From contig OY760517.1 in the NCBI GenBank assembly GCA_963663615.1, positions 2,418,001 through 2,482,000 on the forward strand: a stretch of DNA of 64,000 nt. Reading direction: 5' to 3'. Shown here piece by piece: positions 1-10,554 of this stretch. This DNA is from G963663615 sp963663615 (GTDB lineage: Bacteria; Bacteroidota; Ignavibacteria; Ignavibacteriales; Melioribacteraceae). Below the pieces are notes generated by a model. The model was given only the letters and a program-made list of their open reading frames with translations, made no database searches and was not told where the DNA came from. Each line of letters starts with the position of its first letter. Within the stretch, counting starts at the first letter, position 1. The position numbers and the translations under genes were made by a program.

Positions 1-1939
1 CAAATGCCAAATTTAATGATGAATCACAACCAGCAATGTCATCATAATCTCCAATTTCTGGCCAAGAGTAATACGAAAAATACACACTATCCAATACAGA
101 GTCTGTTTTATTCATGATCAGATATTTTTTAAAGATAACATTTTCAAATTCCGGTTTATCAATATCAAATACGGTACATGCAAATTCAATTTTTTCTGTT
201 GGAATGGAATAATTGTAATAATTTGAATCATTAGCATGGGACGTCCAGAATAATATTTGTTTTCCGGGTAAATCAGGTTCATCAATCTCTGGCTCATATA
301 TCCCATTATAATTATTATCTTTCCATGGTGCCCCGCGATATACAGGCCAGTGATTTTTAGCATACCTTGATTTATGTTTTTGCTTACTATCCTTTAGCTC
401 TACCCAGTCTTTTCTATATTTATAAATGCCAAACTTTTTTGAGCCCTTATCACTGGTTGAATCGTCACTATATATTGTTCCGGGAGACATTCCGTCGAAA
501 TAGAATGATCCCTGAATTCCAATTTCTCCGTTTTTCTTATACCCTATAAAGGGGGCATCCAAATAAACTAAAGGCAATCCTCTATCCCCTTTCCAGAATA
601 AACCATTGCTACTACTAATATTACCAATTCTCCTCGCATCCTGACAAGTATTGCTGACCCACATGGTTAAATTATTCGCATCGATATAATCATTTGCTGA
701 ATATACAATCAATTCGAGTGGTACGATACTCTTCCACACCCCTTCATCATTTACTTCGGCATAAATAGTTGAACCAGGAAAATCAGATAACGGTGTTTCC
801 CATTCCAGGCTATCAATATCAACTTTTACATCACTGGCTATAGAATATTTTACACCGAGTGAATCAATTAAATATAAATCAACATTCTTATCTTTTAAAT
901 TGGTATCCCATTTTAACCATGTAGTTGCCCCAGGTGGTATATAATCATCGGTTTCATGCAATTGAAAGTAATTATAATTTCCCTGTTTATCAGTTTTACA
1001 GATTGCATAATAATTCCATTCACTAATAAACAGATAAATATAATTTTTAAAAGCCATTGTGTTATAAGGCATTTTACATCCATCTGAGTAAGTAATATTT
1101 CCATTGAGGTCGGATATCCCAATACTGAAATCATCATCTAAAACGGTATAAAATGCTATCTTTCCGTCATCATAATCCGAACATGTAATATTACTACCAT
1201 TTAATTGTGGTTGAATTATACCTGTTTGGTCACCAAATTTATCCAGTAATTCAAAATAATTATTTACCCTGATATAAAAATTATTTTGTGTTGTAAATGA
1301 TAGGTCCCAAACGTCAACATTATATTCAGATTTGATTTCATTCAAATCTGAATCGAGATAAATCCAATACTTGCCGTAGCAGGCAATAAGTAAATTTCCC
1401 TCGCTACTTTGGTTGATTATAAACTTTCTGGTATTTATCAAATAAGAAGCTTGTTCGGTAAGCAATGTTTTACTTTTCTTAAATGCTCCCGTTGAATCAT
1501 AAATATCTATCACGATATTAAATTTGTCATAACCAGAAGATTTTCCACGAATCAGATACAGACCCCCGTTTGGATCGGTTAACATTGTAATTGTAACGCC
1601 TGCCGGTAATTCATATTTTTTCAATCTTTCCAGGTTGTTATTAAACTTTACAATCGTCGAGTCATTTGCCAATAAATAAAAAGTGCTATTATTTCCAGAC
1701 CAAATATGTTCTCTATCTTTATAATCTTCTCCTAATTCAACTTCAGTCGGTATTGATTTAATTAAAACTCCATATTCATCGAACAGAGTTAAATTTAAGT
1801 TCTGTAAAACAATACTACCATCACTTAAAACAGCATGAGAGTAGTAATGCTCATCTTCCTGAATTCGTTCATAAGTACCTGTTTGTGCAAAACAACCTGA
1901 TGAGAAAAGAAATAACAATACTACTATTAACGCTTTCAT
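1..1939 (-). CDS. T9SS-exported ~930-aa family protein, paralogue 4 of the tandem array (3' end outside window)
   Basis: The frame is open from an ATG at 1939 to the left edge of the window (about 646 codons seen), so the C-terminus, where the T9SS sorting domain is expected, is missing. The start gives a signal peptide (MKALIVVLLFLFSS..CFAQ). Residues about 20-330 resemble the short-strand, propeller-like N-terminal half of its three neighbours. The later part carries the family core in diverged form (YIDANNLTMWVSNT, where the others have MWVGNNGMGS) and the acidic, calcium-site-like stretch DNNYNGIYEPEIDEPDLPG. It lies 7 bp downstream of the next paralogue and is probably co-transcribed with it. 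Function unknown; surface or extracellular location is inferred from the paralogues. It is the most diverged of the four copies. Confidence 0.85.
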   Translation of the reverse strand, partial: MKALIVVLLFLFSSGCFAQTGTYERIQEDEHYYSHAVLSDGSIVLQNLNLTLFDEYGVLIKSIPTEVELGEDYKDREHIWSGNNSTFYLLANDSTIVKFNNNLERLKKYELPAGVTITMLTDPNGGLYLIRGKSSGYDKFNIVIDIYDSTGAFKKSKTLLTEQASYLINTRKFIINQSSEGNLLIACYGKYWIYLDSDLNEIKSEYNVDVWDLSFTTQNNFYIRVNNYFELLDKFGDQTGIIQPQLNGSNITCSDYDDGKIAFYTVLDDDFSIGISDLNGNITYSDGCKMPYNTMAFKNYIYLFISEWNYYAICKTDKQGNYNYFQLHETDDYIPPGATTWLKWDTNLKDKNVDLYLIDSLGVKYSIASDVKVDIDSLEWETPLSDFPGSTIYAEVNDEGVWKSIVPLELIVYSANDYIDANNLTMWVSNTCQDARRIGNISSSNGLFWKGDRGLPLVYLDAPFIGYKKNGEIGIQGSFYFDGMSPGTIYSDDSTSDKGSKKFGIYKYRKDWVELKDSKQKHKSRYAKNHWPVYRGAPWKDNNYNGIYEPEIDEPDLPGKQILFWTSHANDSNYYNYSIPTEKIEFACTVFDIDKPEFENVIFKKYLIMNKTDSVLDSVYFSYYSWPEIGDYDDIAGCDSSLNLAF

Positions 1940-1946
1940 CCTACCC

Positions 1947-4724
1947 CTATTTTATAAGTACCATCTTTTTAATATCAGTAAAACTACCGGCTTCCAGTCT
2001 GTAAAAATATACACCGGAAGCAAGACAGGAACCATTAAAGTATATTTTATGTGTTCCGTAATTAAGTCCCCGTCTTTCTATCCGGCTTATTCTTCTACCC
2101 AAAATATCAAATATTTCGAGAACAGCATCTCCACCTTCCGGCAGATCGAACTGTATGGTAGTGGTTGGGTTAAAAGGATTTGGATAGTTTTGATACAAGG
2201 TAAATCCTTCTGGCGGAGGAACAATACTATTTTGCTCAATTCCGGTAAATATTGTGTTGCTCTTATAATATTCGTTTACATCTGAAGCCAGTTCCTTTAA
2301 TTCAGTTAAACTATTTATATTGGACGTGCCACGTGCCATCAAAATGGCAATTGTTACATCCTGGGTATCACCCGGCTCCATATCAAACTGACCACTACTC
2401 ATTAGCATTCTTCTATCACTTGCACTTGGACCGTCAGGCCAACCATCACCCTCATACCATCCTGTGCCAGGAACAGGGTCCCCGCTTAGTGCAAACTTTA
2501 CTGGTTCATTTGTATTCGGATCGATAAATGGAAAACCATCCCAAAGTAAACCATTCATATTATTGTACATCTGAATTGCACCCTGAGGAAAAGCCAAATC
2601 CGGGTCTGCATACACATCACTGCTCCCAATATAAAATACAAAAGAAGTCATTGATAAATCTTTATGTTCACTACCTACTATTTTATCAGGACCGTCAACA
2701 AGTAAATACCCAACAGCTGGTGGGTTTTCATTGTAATAATCATCATCATAATTGTCACAATTATAGCAAAATGCCAAACTAAGACTTGTATCACATCCAA
2801 CGTAATCATCACTAGCATTACCAAGATCAGGATCAGACCAGTAACTAAAAATCATACTCTCGTAAACATCTTCGCTTTTATTGATAATTTTGTACCTCTT
2901 AAAAACTACATCCTTAAATTCAGGTATATCAATATCATACACGTATGTATGTACCTCAAGATTATCTGGAGAAGAGGCATACAAATTTCTGGTTCTATCA
3001 GGGTCAGTAGCAGTTGAAGTCCACCATAATAATTGTTTACCCGGAATATCAGGTTCATCAATTGCAGAATCATAATAACCATCACCATCATTATCAATCC
3101 ATGGAGCACCATCATTTACCGGATAGTTTTCTAAGAAATATTGATATTCTGCCAATTTATTCGCATCAGTAATATTCTCATTATCCCGAAACATTTTGTA
3201 TATTCCATAACGCCTGTTTCCATTAGCAGTAACTGTACCATCATCATTAATCTTACCCGGAGTTAATCCATAATTATAAGTAGCACCATGAACGTTAACT
3301 TCACCATTATTCAAGAAACCAAACAAAGCACCGTCAGCATAAATGGATGTATTCATATACCCATTATTAATACCAGTATCTTCATTCCTGGGCCAGTAAA
3401 ACCCGCTTCCATCAGTTTCTGGATCATGCGAGCCCATACCATTAGCACCAACCCACATTATCACTTCATTAGCATCAATAAATTGTGTAGCATAATATGG
3501 AACTGAGCTTATACTTGTTTCAGCATATCTGTTATTATCATTCTCATCAATCACCTTAATTCTGTAATTTGATAAATATTCATCACCAAAAAGCCAGGAA
3601 AAGGATCTATCTTCCGCTACTGCTTTTCCAATAGTTTTCTGTTTTACTCCATTCTCATCAATCAATTCAATTCGAAATATATTCCCTGTTAAATTTGTAT
3701 TCCATTTAACCGTAACACTATCTCCCGGGGAAACATCAGACAAATCATTTATTATCTGCAAAAAACCGTATAAACCATCTTCCTTTGTTTTAATAATCCA
3801 GTATGGATATTTTTCATTCTGGTAAGCATAAACATCCCCATTAAAGACTAAATGAGAATAGATTGCAGAACCTCCGGGTTTGAATGTTGAATTCATATTT
3901 TCATCAATTAGTCCAAATCCTCTTTTACCTTCAGATTTGCAATAAAATGCAATTTTTCCATCATAATAACCCGAGCAATAAATTGAGTCAACAGCAAAAC
4001 CAGGTATAATAACTCTATTTACATCTCCGTTCGAACCAATCACTCTAAAATGATCATTATATTGAAGTAAATATTCTAATCCAGCATAATTGGAGACTGA
4101 TATAATATCTTCATCTTCTTTAAAATATAATCTCGAAAAATCTGAAGAATAGAGACTAATTCCACGGCTTTTCGAAAATGTTAAAATTGCCCCTAACTCT
4201 GAAATAAATACTTCCGGTGGATTACTATAATCATATAATGGTCTATACTTTAAACAATCCTGCAGAATTTTATTACCATTTTTATCATAAACCATAACTG
4301 AATCGGCATAAGCTCCGTAAAACAAATAAAAATTACCAGTACTATCAACAGCAATACTCCGAATAGCATTTTCCCTATGAAAATAGAAAGTGTCAACCGG
4401 GGTTAAATCAATATCCATTTTTATAACATTATCGTTAGCTGTAGTGGTATAAATTGTACTATCCTTATAGGAAACGAGCTTTTTCCCGTATCTGGTACTA
4501 TTGCTCCAAAACTCGTTTACATTTATATCTAATGATTTAATCTCAATACCGTAGGTATTTAGTAATTTTAATTTATTACCGTACGTTATAACCTTACCAT
4601 CCTGGAGTGGAATAAGATCAAAACTTCGTTCTCTTAACCAATCATTTAACTGCAATTCAAATGTGTTTTTCTGCCCATTAACAAGGATTGAACAGAAGAA
4701 TAAAAAAAATATCAGCCTTCTCAT
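1947..4724 (-). CDS. T9SS-exported ~930-aa family protein, paralogue 3 of the array
   Basis: 925 aa. A signal peptide (MRRLIFFLFFCSILVNGQ) is followed by about 300 residues of repetitive short strands that look like a beta-propeller. A linker has a typical Ig-like sequence (SPGDSVTVKWNTN, about residue 335), then the family core with MWVGANGMGSHDP near residue 425. An acidic stretch, DNDGDGYYDSAIDEPDIPG, near residue 550 looks like a calcium-binding loop. The last 80 or so residues are a T9SS type A sorting domain (YQNYPNPFNPTTT to FYRLEAGSFTDIKKMVLIK), which predicts export across the outer membrane. The gene is 12 bp downstream of the next copy and 7 bp upstream of the last. The family is not one I can name, and no catalytic motif is apparent. 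Confidence 0.9.
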   Translation of the reverse strand: MRRLIFFLFFCSILVNGQKNTFELQLNDWLRERSFDLIPLQDGKVITYGNKLKLLNTYGIEIKSLDINVNEFWSNSTRYGKKLVSYKDSTIYTTTANDNVIKMDIDLTPVDTFYFHRENAIRSIAVDSTGNFYLFYGAYADSVMVYDKNGNKILQDCLKYRPLYDYSNPPEVFISELGAILTFSKSRGISLYSSDFSRLYFKEDEDIISVSNYAGLEYLLQYNDHFRVIGSNGDVNRVIIPGFAVDSIYCSGYYDGKIAFYCKSEGKRGFGLIDENMNSTFKPGGSAIYSHLVFNGDVYAYQNEKYPYWIIKTKEDGLYGFLQIINDLSDVSPGDSVTVKWNTNLTGNIFRIELIDENGVKQKTIGKAVAEDRSFSWLFGDEYLSNYRIKVIDENDNNRYAETSISSVPYYATQFIDANEVIMWVGANGMGSHDPETDGSGFYWPRNEDTGINNGYMNTSIYADGALFGFLNNGEVNVHGATYNYGLTPGKINDDGTVTANGNRRYGIYKMFRDNENITDANKLAEYQYFLENYPVNDGAPWIDNDGDGYYDSAIDEPDIPGKQLLWWTSTATDPDRTRNLYASSPDNLEVHTYVYDIDIPEFKDVVFKRYKIINKSEDVYESMIFSYWSDPDLGNASDDYVGCDTSLSLAFCYNCDNYDDDYYNENPPAVGYLLVDGPDKIVGSEHKDLSMTSFVFYIGSSDVYADPDLAFPQGAIQMYNNMNGLLWDGFPFIDPNTNEPVKFALSGDPVPGTGWYEGDGWPDGPSASDRRMLMSSGQFDMEPGDTQDVTIAILMARGTSNINSLTELKELASDVNEYYKSNTIFTGIEQNSIVPPPEGFTLYQNYPNPFNPTTTIQFDLPEGGDAVLEIFDILGRRISRIERRGLNYGTHKIYFNGSCLASGVYFYRLEAGSFTDIKKMVLIK

Positions 4725-4736
4725 TTTATACCTAAA

Positions 4737-7529
4737 CTATTTTAGCAGTACCATCTTTTTAATGTCGGTAAAACTACCGGCTTCCAGTCTGTAAAAATAT
4801 ATTCCCGAGGCAAGACCGGATGCATTAAAGTTAAAATAATGTTTACCGTAATTCAATCCCCTTTTCACTACATTTTGTACTTCCCTACCAAGTATATCGT
4901 AAATAGCTATCCTTACATCTCCTGCTTCCGGTAAGTCAAACTCTATCGTGGTTTTAGGATTAAAAGGATTTGGATAGTTTTGGTACAATGCAAAACTCCC
5001 CGGTGGCTCAGGTTGCGGAGTAGCTTTGGTTTCATTTACAAAAGTTGAATTATTATCGTAATACGATTTTACCGTTGCAGCCAATTCTTTTAATTTGGTA
5101 ACACTATTCAGGTTGTTTTCACCACGTGCCATCATTATTGCAATTACAATATCCTGGGTATCACCCGGCTCTATGGTGAAAGGCCCGCAACTTAACATAA
5201 ACCTTCTATCGCCAGAATGCGCACCACCTGACCAGCCATCACCTTCATACCAACCTGTGCCGGTTTCAGGATCACCAGATAAATTAAATTTAGTACTTTT
5301 TTGAGCAACAGGATCATAAAATTCACTACCATCCCAAATATACCCTTGCATGTTATTATATATTTGAAGAGTGCCTTGATAATCAGCCCTAAGTGGATCA
5401 GCATAAACACCACCTTCCCCTAGATATAACACGAAACTGGTCATTGGTAAATTATCTTTATTGTATAAGGTGTTTCCATTAATCTGAGCTGAATCACCTT
5501 CACTTACCACTACTGGTGCCTGTACAAACTGATAACCAAAGGCAGGTGGATTTTCACCATAATAATCATCATCATAGTTATCACTATTAAAACAAAACCC
5601 CAAATTTAATGGCGGGTCACACCCGCAATAATCATCATTAGGATTACCAAGATCAGGATCAGACCAATACCCAAAGTATGCATCCTCTAACAAACTGCCG
5701 GTTTTATTTATAAGTTTGTATCTTTTGAAAATTACATCTTTGAATTGAGGCTCGTCTATATCAAAAACATAAGTCTGTATTTCAATATTATCAGGTGTGC
5801 TACCATACATATTAAAGCTACTTGAACTATCAGATGTATTGTTAACCCAATACAAGAGCTGTTTTCCCGGTATATCAGGTTCATCGGTCTCAGGTTCATA
5901 AATACCGTTATCATTCAAATCCTTCCATGGAGCACCATATTGAACAGGCCAAAATTTTTGAGCATATTCAGCATCCATAATATCAAATTTTTCTGTTAAA
6001 CTTTCTCTGTCACGAAATGCTTTATATATACCAAATCTTTTATCAATTTTATCAGCAGGAACACCATCTGAATCAATAATACCTGGTACAAAACCATAAT
6101 AATAAGCACAACCCTGGACTTTGATGGAATCATTGATTTTATAACCTATTATTGGTCCATCAGTGAAAACAGCGGGTATCCCCGGGTAAGAGTTACTCCA
6201 GGGCTGAAATAAAGTATCTGGCCAATACAATCCCGAAGCATCATAATAAGGATCGTGACTTCCCATACCATTATTCCCCACCCACATTGTTATTTCGTTT
6301 GCATTAATATAATTTACAGTTCGGTATAGTGAAATTTCAAATTCCAGATAATCATACTTAAGGGGATTTTCTTCAAGCTCAATAAATAATATATTACCTA
6401 CTGTAATCTCATCCGGTAATTTCCATTTTATACTATCTCTATCAACTGGTATATCTTCTGCAATTATATATTCATTTCCATCCTCATCCGAATAAAACAC
6501 CCTGACATTCCGGTTTTCAATGTTTGTATTCCATTTAATATAAATACTGTCACCGGGGAATAAATCACTTCCGAAAGCCTCAAGCTGCAAATATTCGGAA
6601 AAGCCTGTTGAATCTGCCTTCAGCAAATATTCATTTTCATCATCATAACTATATCCATAAATATACTCATTAAAATAAAGGTCATTATAAATGGCTCTTT
6701 TTTTGTAATAATTGCCGGTTCCGTTAATATCAATTACACCAATATAGCTAACCGAATCAATTATCCCGCACAAGGCAATTTTATCGTGGTAACAATCGAA
6801 GGAAACAATTTCATCAAATGTTTTATCTGGTTCAATTTCAGATAAATATTCACCATTACTATTCAAAAATGAAAACTTGTTATTATCCAAAAGAACAAAT
6901 TGTTCACCCTGATAAACAGATATATCATTAAGATTCGCTGCTGCCTCATTCTTATTGATTAGATGTAAATCTGAATCAAACAGGAACCATGCCTTTTTTG
7001 AAATACCAAGTAAAACGTTTCCGTAAGAATCGGAAACAACCCTATGCTTATTTGTTTCTAATATTGCATGAGAAATTGATAAAGTATCTTTAATAAATTG
7101 ATTTCCCCAAAATCCATACTTACATTTCACAAGGTTTTTACCACTAAATAAAAAATAATAAATTCCATCTTTATTAATGCCAATTGCCCTTCGAGAACTA
7201 AAGCCTCCAAATACTGGAAATGTTCTTTCGAGCTCTAAACTTTTATTATATAAATAAAAATCACCAGTACCAGCAACATATATCCCTCCATCTTGAGCAG
7301 GTAAAATTTCTCCCTTATAATCTCCACCAAAAGGAATGGTAGAAACTTTAATACCATATTTATTGAATATTGTTATGTCTTCATTCGAGATTGCCAAGTT
7401 ATCATCTCCAACTCTAACCATCCCAAAATAACAATTAAAATCAATAGGATATACAAACTCATAAGTCTCATCCTGTGCGATGGAGAAAAATGTAATTACC
7501 AGAAAAAATATTAAAGTCCACTTTTTCAT
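4737..7529 (-). CDS. T9SS-exported ~930-aa family protein, paralogue 2 of the array
   Basis: 930 aa with the same architecture as its neighbours: signal peptide ending near FFSIAQ, N-terminal propeller-like half, Ig-like linker (FPGDSIYIKWNTN), core MWVGNNGMGSHDP, acidic loop DLNDNGIYEPETDEPDIPG, then YQNYPNPFNPKTT and a C-terminal sorting domain. The C-terminal coding DNA (about 4740-5160) is almost identical to that of the upstream paralogue (about 7549-7970), whereas the N-terminal halves differ more. A second near-identical patch covers about 6745-6825 versus 9535-9610. This suggests recent duplication or gene conversion. Only 6 bp separate it from the upstream copy. Function unknown. Confidence 0.9.
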   Translation of the reverse strand: MKKWTLIFFLVITFFSIAQDETYEFVYPIDFNCYFGMVRVGDDNLAISNEDITIFNKYGIKVSTIPFGGDYKGEILPAQDGGIYVAGTGDFYLYNKSLELERTFPVFGGFSSRRAIGINKDGIYYFLFSGKNLVKCKYGFWGNQFIKDTLSISHAILETNKHRVVSDSYGNVLLGISKKAWFLFDSDLHLINKNEAAANLNDISVYQGEQFVLLDNNKFSFLNSNGEYLSEIEPDKTFDEIVSFDCYHDKIALCGIIDSVSYIGVIDINGTGNYYKKRAIYNDLYFNEYIYGYSYDDENEYLLKADSTGFSEYLQLEAFGSDLFPGDSIYIKWNTNIENRNVRVFYSDEDGNEYIIAEDIPVDRDSIKWKLPDEITVGNILFIELEENPLKYDYLEFEISLYRTVNYINANEITMWVGNNGMGSHDPYYDASGLYWPDTLFQPWSNSYPGIPAVFTDGPIIGYKINDSIKVQGCAYYYGFVPGIIDSDGVPADKIDKRFGIYKAFRDRESLTEKFDIMDAEYAQKFWPVQYGAPWKDLNDNGIYEPETDEPDIPGKQLLYWVNNTSDSSSSFNMYGSTPDNIEIQTYVFDIDEPQFKDVIFKRYKLINKTGSLLEDAYFGYWSDPDLGNPNDDYCGCDPPLNLGFCFNSDNYDDDYYGENPPAFGYQFVQAPVVVSEGDSAQINGNTLYNKDNLPMTSFVLYLGEGGVYADPLRADYQGTLQIYNNMQGYIWDGSEFYDPVAQKSTKFNLSGDPETGTGWYEGDGWSGGAHSGDRRFMLSCGPFTIEPGDTQDIVIAIMMARGENNLNSVTKLKELAATVKSYYDNNSTFVNETKATPQPEPPGSFALYQNYPNPFNPKTTIEFDLPEAGDVRIAIYDILGREVQNVVKRGLNYGKHYFNFNASGLASGIYFYRLEAGSFTDIKKMVLLK

Positions 7530-7535
7530 TTTACC

Positions 7536-10316
7536 CTACTTAACTAAAACCATCTTTTTAATTTTGGTAAAACTACCGGCTTCCAGCCTGTAAAAATATA
7601 CACCGGAGGCAAGACCGGATGCATTAAAGTTAAAATAATGTTTACCGTAATTCAATCCCCTTTTCACTACATTTTGTACTTCCCTGCCAAGTATATCGTA
7701 AATAGCTATCCTTACATTTCCTGCTTCCGGTAAGTCAAACTCTATTGTGGTTTTAGGATTAAAAGGATTTGGATAGTTTTGGTATAATGAAAAGCCCATA
7801 GGAGGTTCAGGTTGTGGTACGGCTTTCTGCTCCTCAACAAAAGTTGAATTATTTTCGTAATACGATTTTACCGTTGCAGCCAATTCTTTTAATTTGGTAA
7901 CACTATTCAGGTTGTTTTCACCACGTGCCATCATTATTGCAATTACAACATCCTGCGTATCTCCAGGCTCCATTGTAAATGGACCACTGGCAAACTGCAT
8001 TCTTGAATCAGCTGGTCTCTTATAAATAGAATATGTTGGATGACCATTATACCATCCGGTTTTTGTTTCAGGGTCTCCATTAAATGGAAAGGTTGTTACT
8101 GCTCCAGTAAGCGGATTAATAATTTCAGCACCATCGGATTGTAATCCCTGCATAAAATTATACATATGAAGAGTACTACTATAAGGTCCTCCCATATCAG
8201 CATCCATAAAAGGGGGGTAGCTCTTAAAAATCATTATTGCAGAGGTAAGCGGCAAGTTTTCGTACCCCGGTTTTTCTACTCCGTTAACAATTGCATTACC
8301 ACCATTACTTGTTAAAATTGGTCCCTGTACCAATTGATAACCAACTGCAGGAGGATTTTCACCGTAGGAATAATCATCATTATCCCCATTAAAACTATAC
8401 ATCATACCCAGCGAGGAATCGCATCCACAATAATCATCATCTGAATTACCGATACCAGGGTCAGACCAATAACCAAAGTAGGCATCCTCAAGCATGCTCT
8501 CAGTTTTGTTAATTATTTTATATCGTTTGAATACAACATCTTTTAACTCTGGTTCATCAATATCAAAAACATAATTGTGAATTTCCAGGTTATCCGGTGG
8601 ACTACCATAAAAGGAATTACTTGTAAGGCTATCAGCCGTATTGTTAACCCAGAACAACAGTTGTTTTCCCGGTATATCCGGTTCATCTATTTCAGGTTCA
8701 TAAATACCATTATCATTCAAATCTTTCCACGGAGCACCTTGGTCAATAGGCCAAAACTTTTGGGCGTATTCGGCATCTGTTTTATCTTTCTCTTCAGTAA
8801 GTATATTATGGTTACCAAAAGCTTTATAGATTCCAAATTTTTTATAATCCTTATTGGTAGGTACCCCATTTGAATCAATATTACCTGGAACAAAACCACA
8901 ATTGTATGTACTTCCCTGAAGTTTAATAAAATCGTTTGTCTTATAACCAATCAGGGGTCCATCAGCAAAAATAACAGAATGACTCCCATTATCTTGAACC
9001 TCACTCTCGGGCCAGAAAAATCCGTCCGCATTATTCAATGGATTACGGGAGCCCATACCATTATTACCAACCCACATTTTTATTTCATTGGCATTTATAT
9101 AGTTAACGTTCTTATAATAAGAAATATCAAAAAAGTGGTAGTCGAACTTCAGAGGATTATCTTCCAGTTCAATATACAATGTATTGTTTACCTCAATATC
9201 ATCCGGCAATACCCATTTTACACTTTTATCAGCAATGTTAATATTTTTCGCTATTGGATGTTCGTTCCCATCTTCATCTATAAAAAATACTTTTACCATG
9301 CGGTTTTCAATATTTGTATCCCACTTGATATATAAACTATCCCCGGGATATAATTCTTCACTTATTGGCTCAAGCTGTATAAACTTGGAGTAGCCTTTCT
9401 GATCAGTTTTAAGTATATACTCATTACTATTATTGAAAGCATAACCGTAAATAAACTCATCAAAATAAAGATCAGTATAGATAGCTCGTTTTTTATAAAA
9501 TTCACCATCACCATTAACATCAATAACGCCAACATAACTAACCGAGTCAATTATCCCGCACAAGGCGATTTTATCGTTGTAACAATCGAAGGAAACAATC
9601 TGGTTAAATGTTTTTTGGGGTACAATATCAGAAACCTGGTCTCCGTTGCTATTAAGTACAGATAGATTGTGCTTTTTTAATAGTATAAACGACTCATCGT
9701 CTAAAACAGAAATATCAATTAGGTCTGTTGCTGATTCATCCTTGGCAATCAATTGAAAATCCGGATTAAAAAGGTACCATGCCTTTTTTGAAATACCAAG
9801 CAAAACATTTCCATGCTTGTCTGAAACAACTCTTCTCTTATCTCCTCTGGATATTTTTTGAGAGATTACCAAACTATCATATTTTAGAATATTACCATTA
9901 AAATCATATTGGTACTTTACCATTTCCAAATTTCTAAATACAAAATAGTTAATAATCCCATTCTTAATTCCAATTGCTCTTTGAAAAGGAAAAGTAAGAT
10001 TTATCGGACATAAGCTATCCAGTTCCAAATTCATGTTGTACCAGTAAATCTCTTGCGTGCCGGCAACTACCAATCCACCGTTATCGCTTGGAAAAATTTC
10101 AAGAGGAAGAGATGTATCACAGTATAATTTGGAAATCTCAAATCCATATTTATTATAAATTGATATTTCTTCTCCAGAGATAGCAATGTAATCATCGCTT
10201 ATTCTCGACATTCCCATAAAAGTTTCATTGCAACCAGTATTAACAAACTCATAAGTCTCATCCTGAGCAAACAATAAACCTGATAAAAGAATAAAAAGAA
10301 TAGTAACCAGTCTCAT
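7536..10316 (-). CDS. T9SS-exported ~930-aa family protein, paralogue 1 (promoter-proximal) of the array
   Basis: 926 aa. The start is supported by a strong ribosome binding site (GGGAGG, 5 bp before the ATG at 10316) and gives a signal peptide (MRLVTILFILLSGLLFAQ). Domains follow the family order: propeller-like N-terminal half, Ig-like linker, core MWVGNNGMGSRNP, acidic DLNDNGIYEPEIDEPDIPG loop, and a terminal T9SS type A sorting domain beginning YQNYPNPFNPKTT. It is the first gene of a four-gene unit transcribed toward lower coordinates. Its last 250 residues match paralogue 2 very closely. Substrate or ligand unknown; the acidic loop suggests calcium-stabilised extracellular folding, which is inference. 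Confidence 0.9.
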   Translation of the reverse strand: MRLVTILFILLSGLLFAQDETYEFVNTGCNETFMGMSRISDDYIAISGEEISIYNKYGFEISKLYCDTSLPLEIFPSDNGGLVVAGTQEIYWYNMNLELDSLCPINLTFPFQRAIGIKNGIINYFVFRNLEMVKYQYDFNGNILKYDSLVISQKISRGDKRRVVSDKHGNVLLGISKKAWYLFNPDFQLIAKDESATDLIDISVLDDESFILLKKHNLSVLNSNGDQVSDIVPQKTFNQIVSFDCYNDKIALCGIIDSVSYVGVIDVNGDGEFYKKRAIYTDLYFDEFIYGYAFNNSNEYILKTDQKGYSKFIQLEPISEELYPGDSLYIKWDTNIENRMVKVFFIDEDGNEHPIAKNINIADKSVKWVLPDDIEVNNTLYIELEDNPLKFDYHFFDISYYKNVNYINANEIKMWVGNNGMGSRNPLNNADGFFWPESEVQDNGSHSVIFADGPLIGYKTNDFIKLQGSTYNCGFVPGNIDSNGVPTNKDYKKFGIYKAFGNHNILTEEKDKTDAEYAQKFWPIDQGAPWKDLNDNGIYEPEIDEPDIPGKQLLFWVNNTADSLTSNSFYGSPPDNLEIHNYVFDIDEPELKDVVFKRYKIINKTESMLEDAYFGYWSDPGIGNSDDDYCGCDSSLGMMYSFNGDNDDYSYGENPPAVGYQLVQGPILTSNGGNAIVNGVEKPGYENLPLTSAIMIFKSYPPFMDADMGGPYSSTLHMYNFMQGLQSDGAEIINPLTGAVTTFPFNGDPETKTGWYNGHPTYSIYKRPADSRMQFASGPFTMEPGDTQDVVIAIMMARGENNLNSVTKLKELAATVKSYYENNSTFVEEQKAVPQPEPPMGFSLYQNYPNPFNPKTTIEFDLPEAGNVRIAIYDILGREVQNVVKRGLNYGKHYFNFNASGLASGVYFYRLEAGSFTKIKKMVLVK

Positions 10317-10438
10317 TTAACCTCCCAAAAAACTTGCCCGAATTTTAATAATTTAATTTATAAAAATTTACAGGCAATATCTGTCATAAAATTGCACCCT
10401 TTTCATAAAACCTTCCCCTCCTTTAACAAACTATAAAT

Positions 10439-10484
10439 GGTCCGGAGGACACATTAAAAAATGTAGTCCCCCTTTAACCGGACC
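10439..10484. repeat. Nested inverted repeat (GGTCCGG/CCGGACC)
   Basis: A perfect 7-bp outer arm, GGTCCGG (10439-10445) and CCGGACC (10478-10484), encloses a second imperfect arm, GGACACATT (10447-10455) and AATGTAGTCC (10460-10469). It would fold as a two-part hairpin on either strand. No U-run follows on either side, so it is not a standard terminator. A protein-binding site or structured RNA segment is possible. Confidence 0.5.
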
Positions 10485-10554
10485 AACAGGCAGGTATATA
10501 CCGTTTAATGTACCAGCATTACAGCGTGATACGCCCTTATCTCCCATTAGGCAA

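Noticed and set aside
8979..9335. 118-aa plus-strand ORF inside the T9SS array
   Set aside because: It is antisense to the conserved core of paralogue 1, has no credible start signal and its translation shows no family features.
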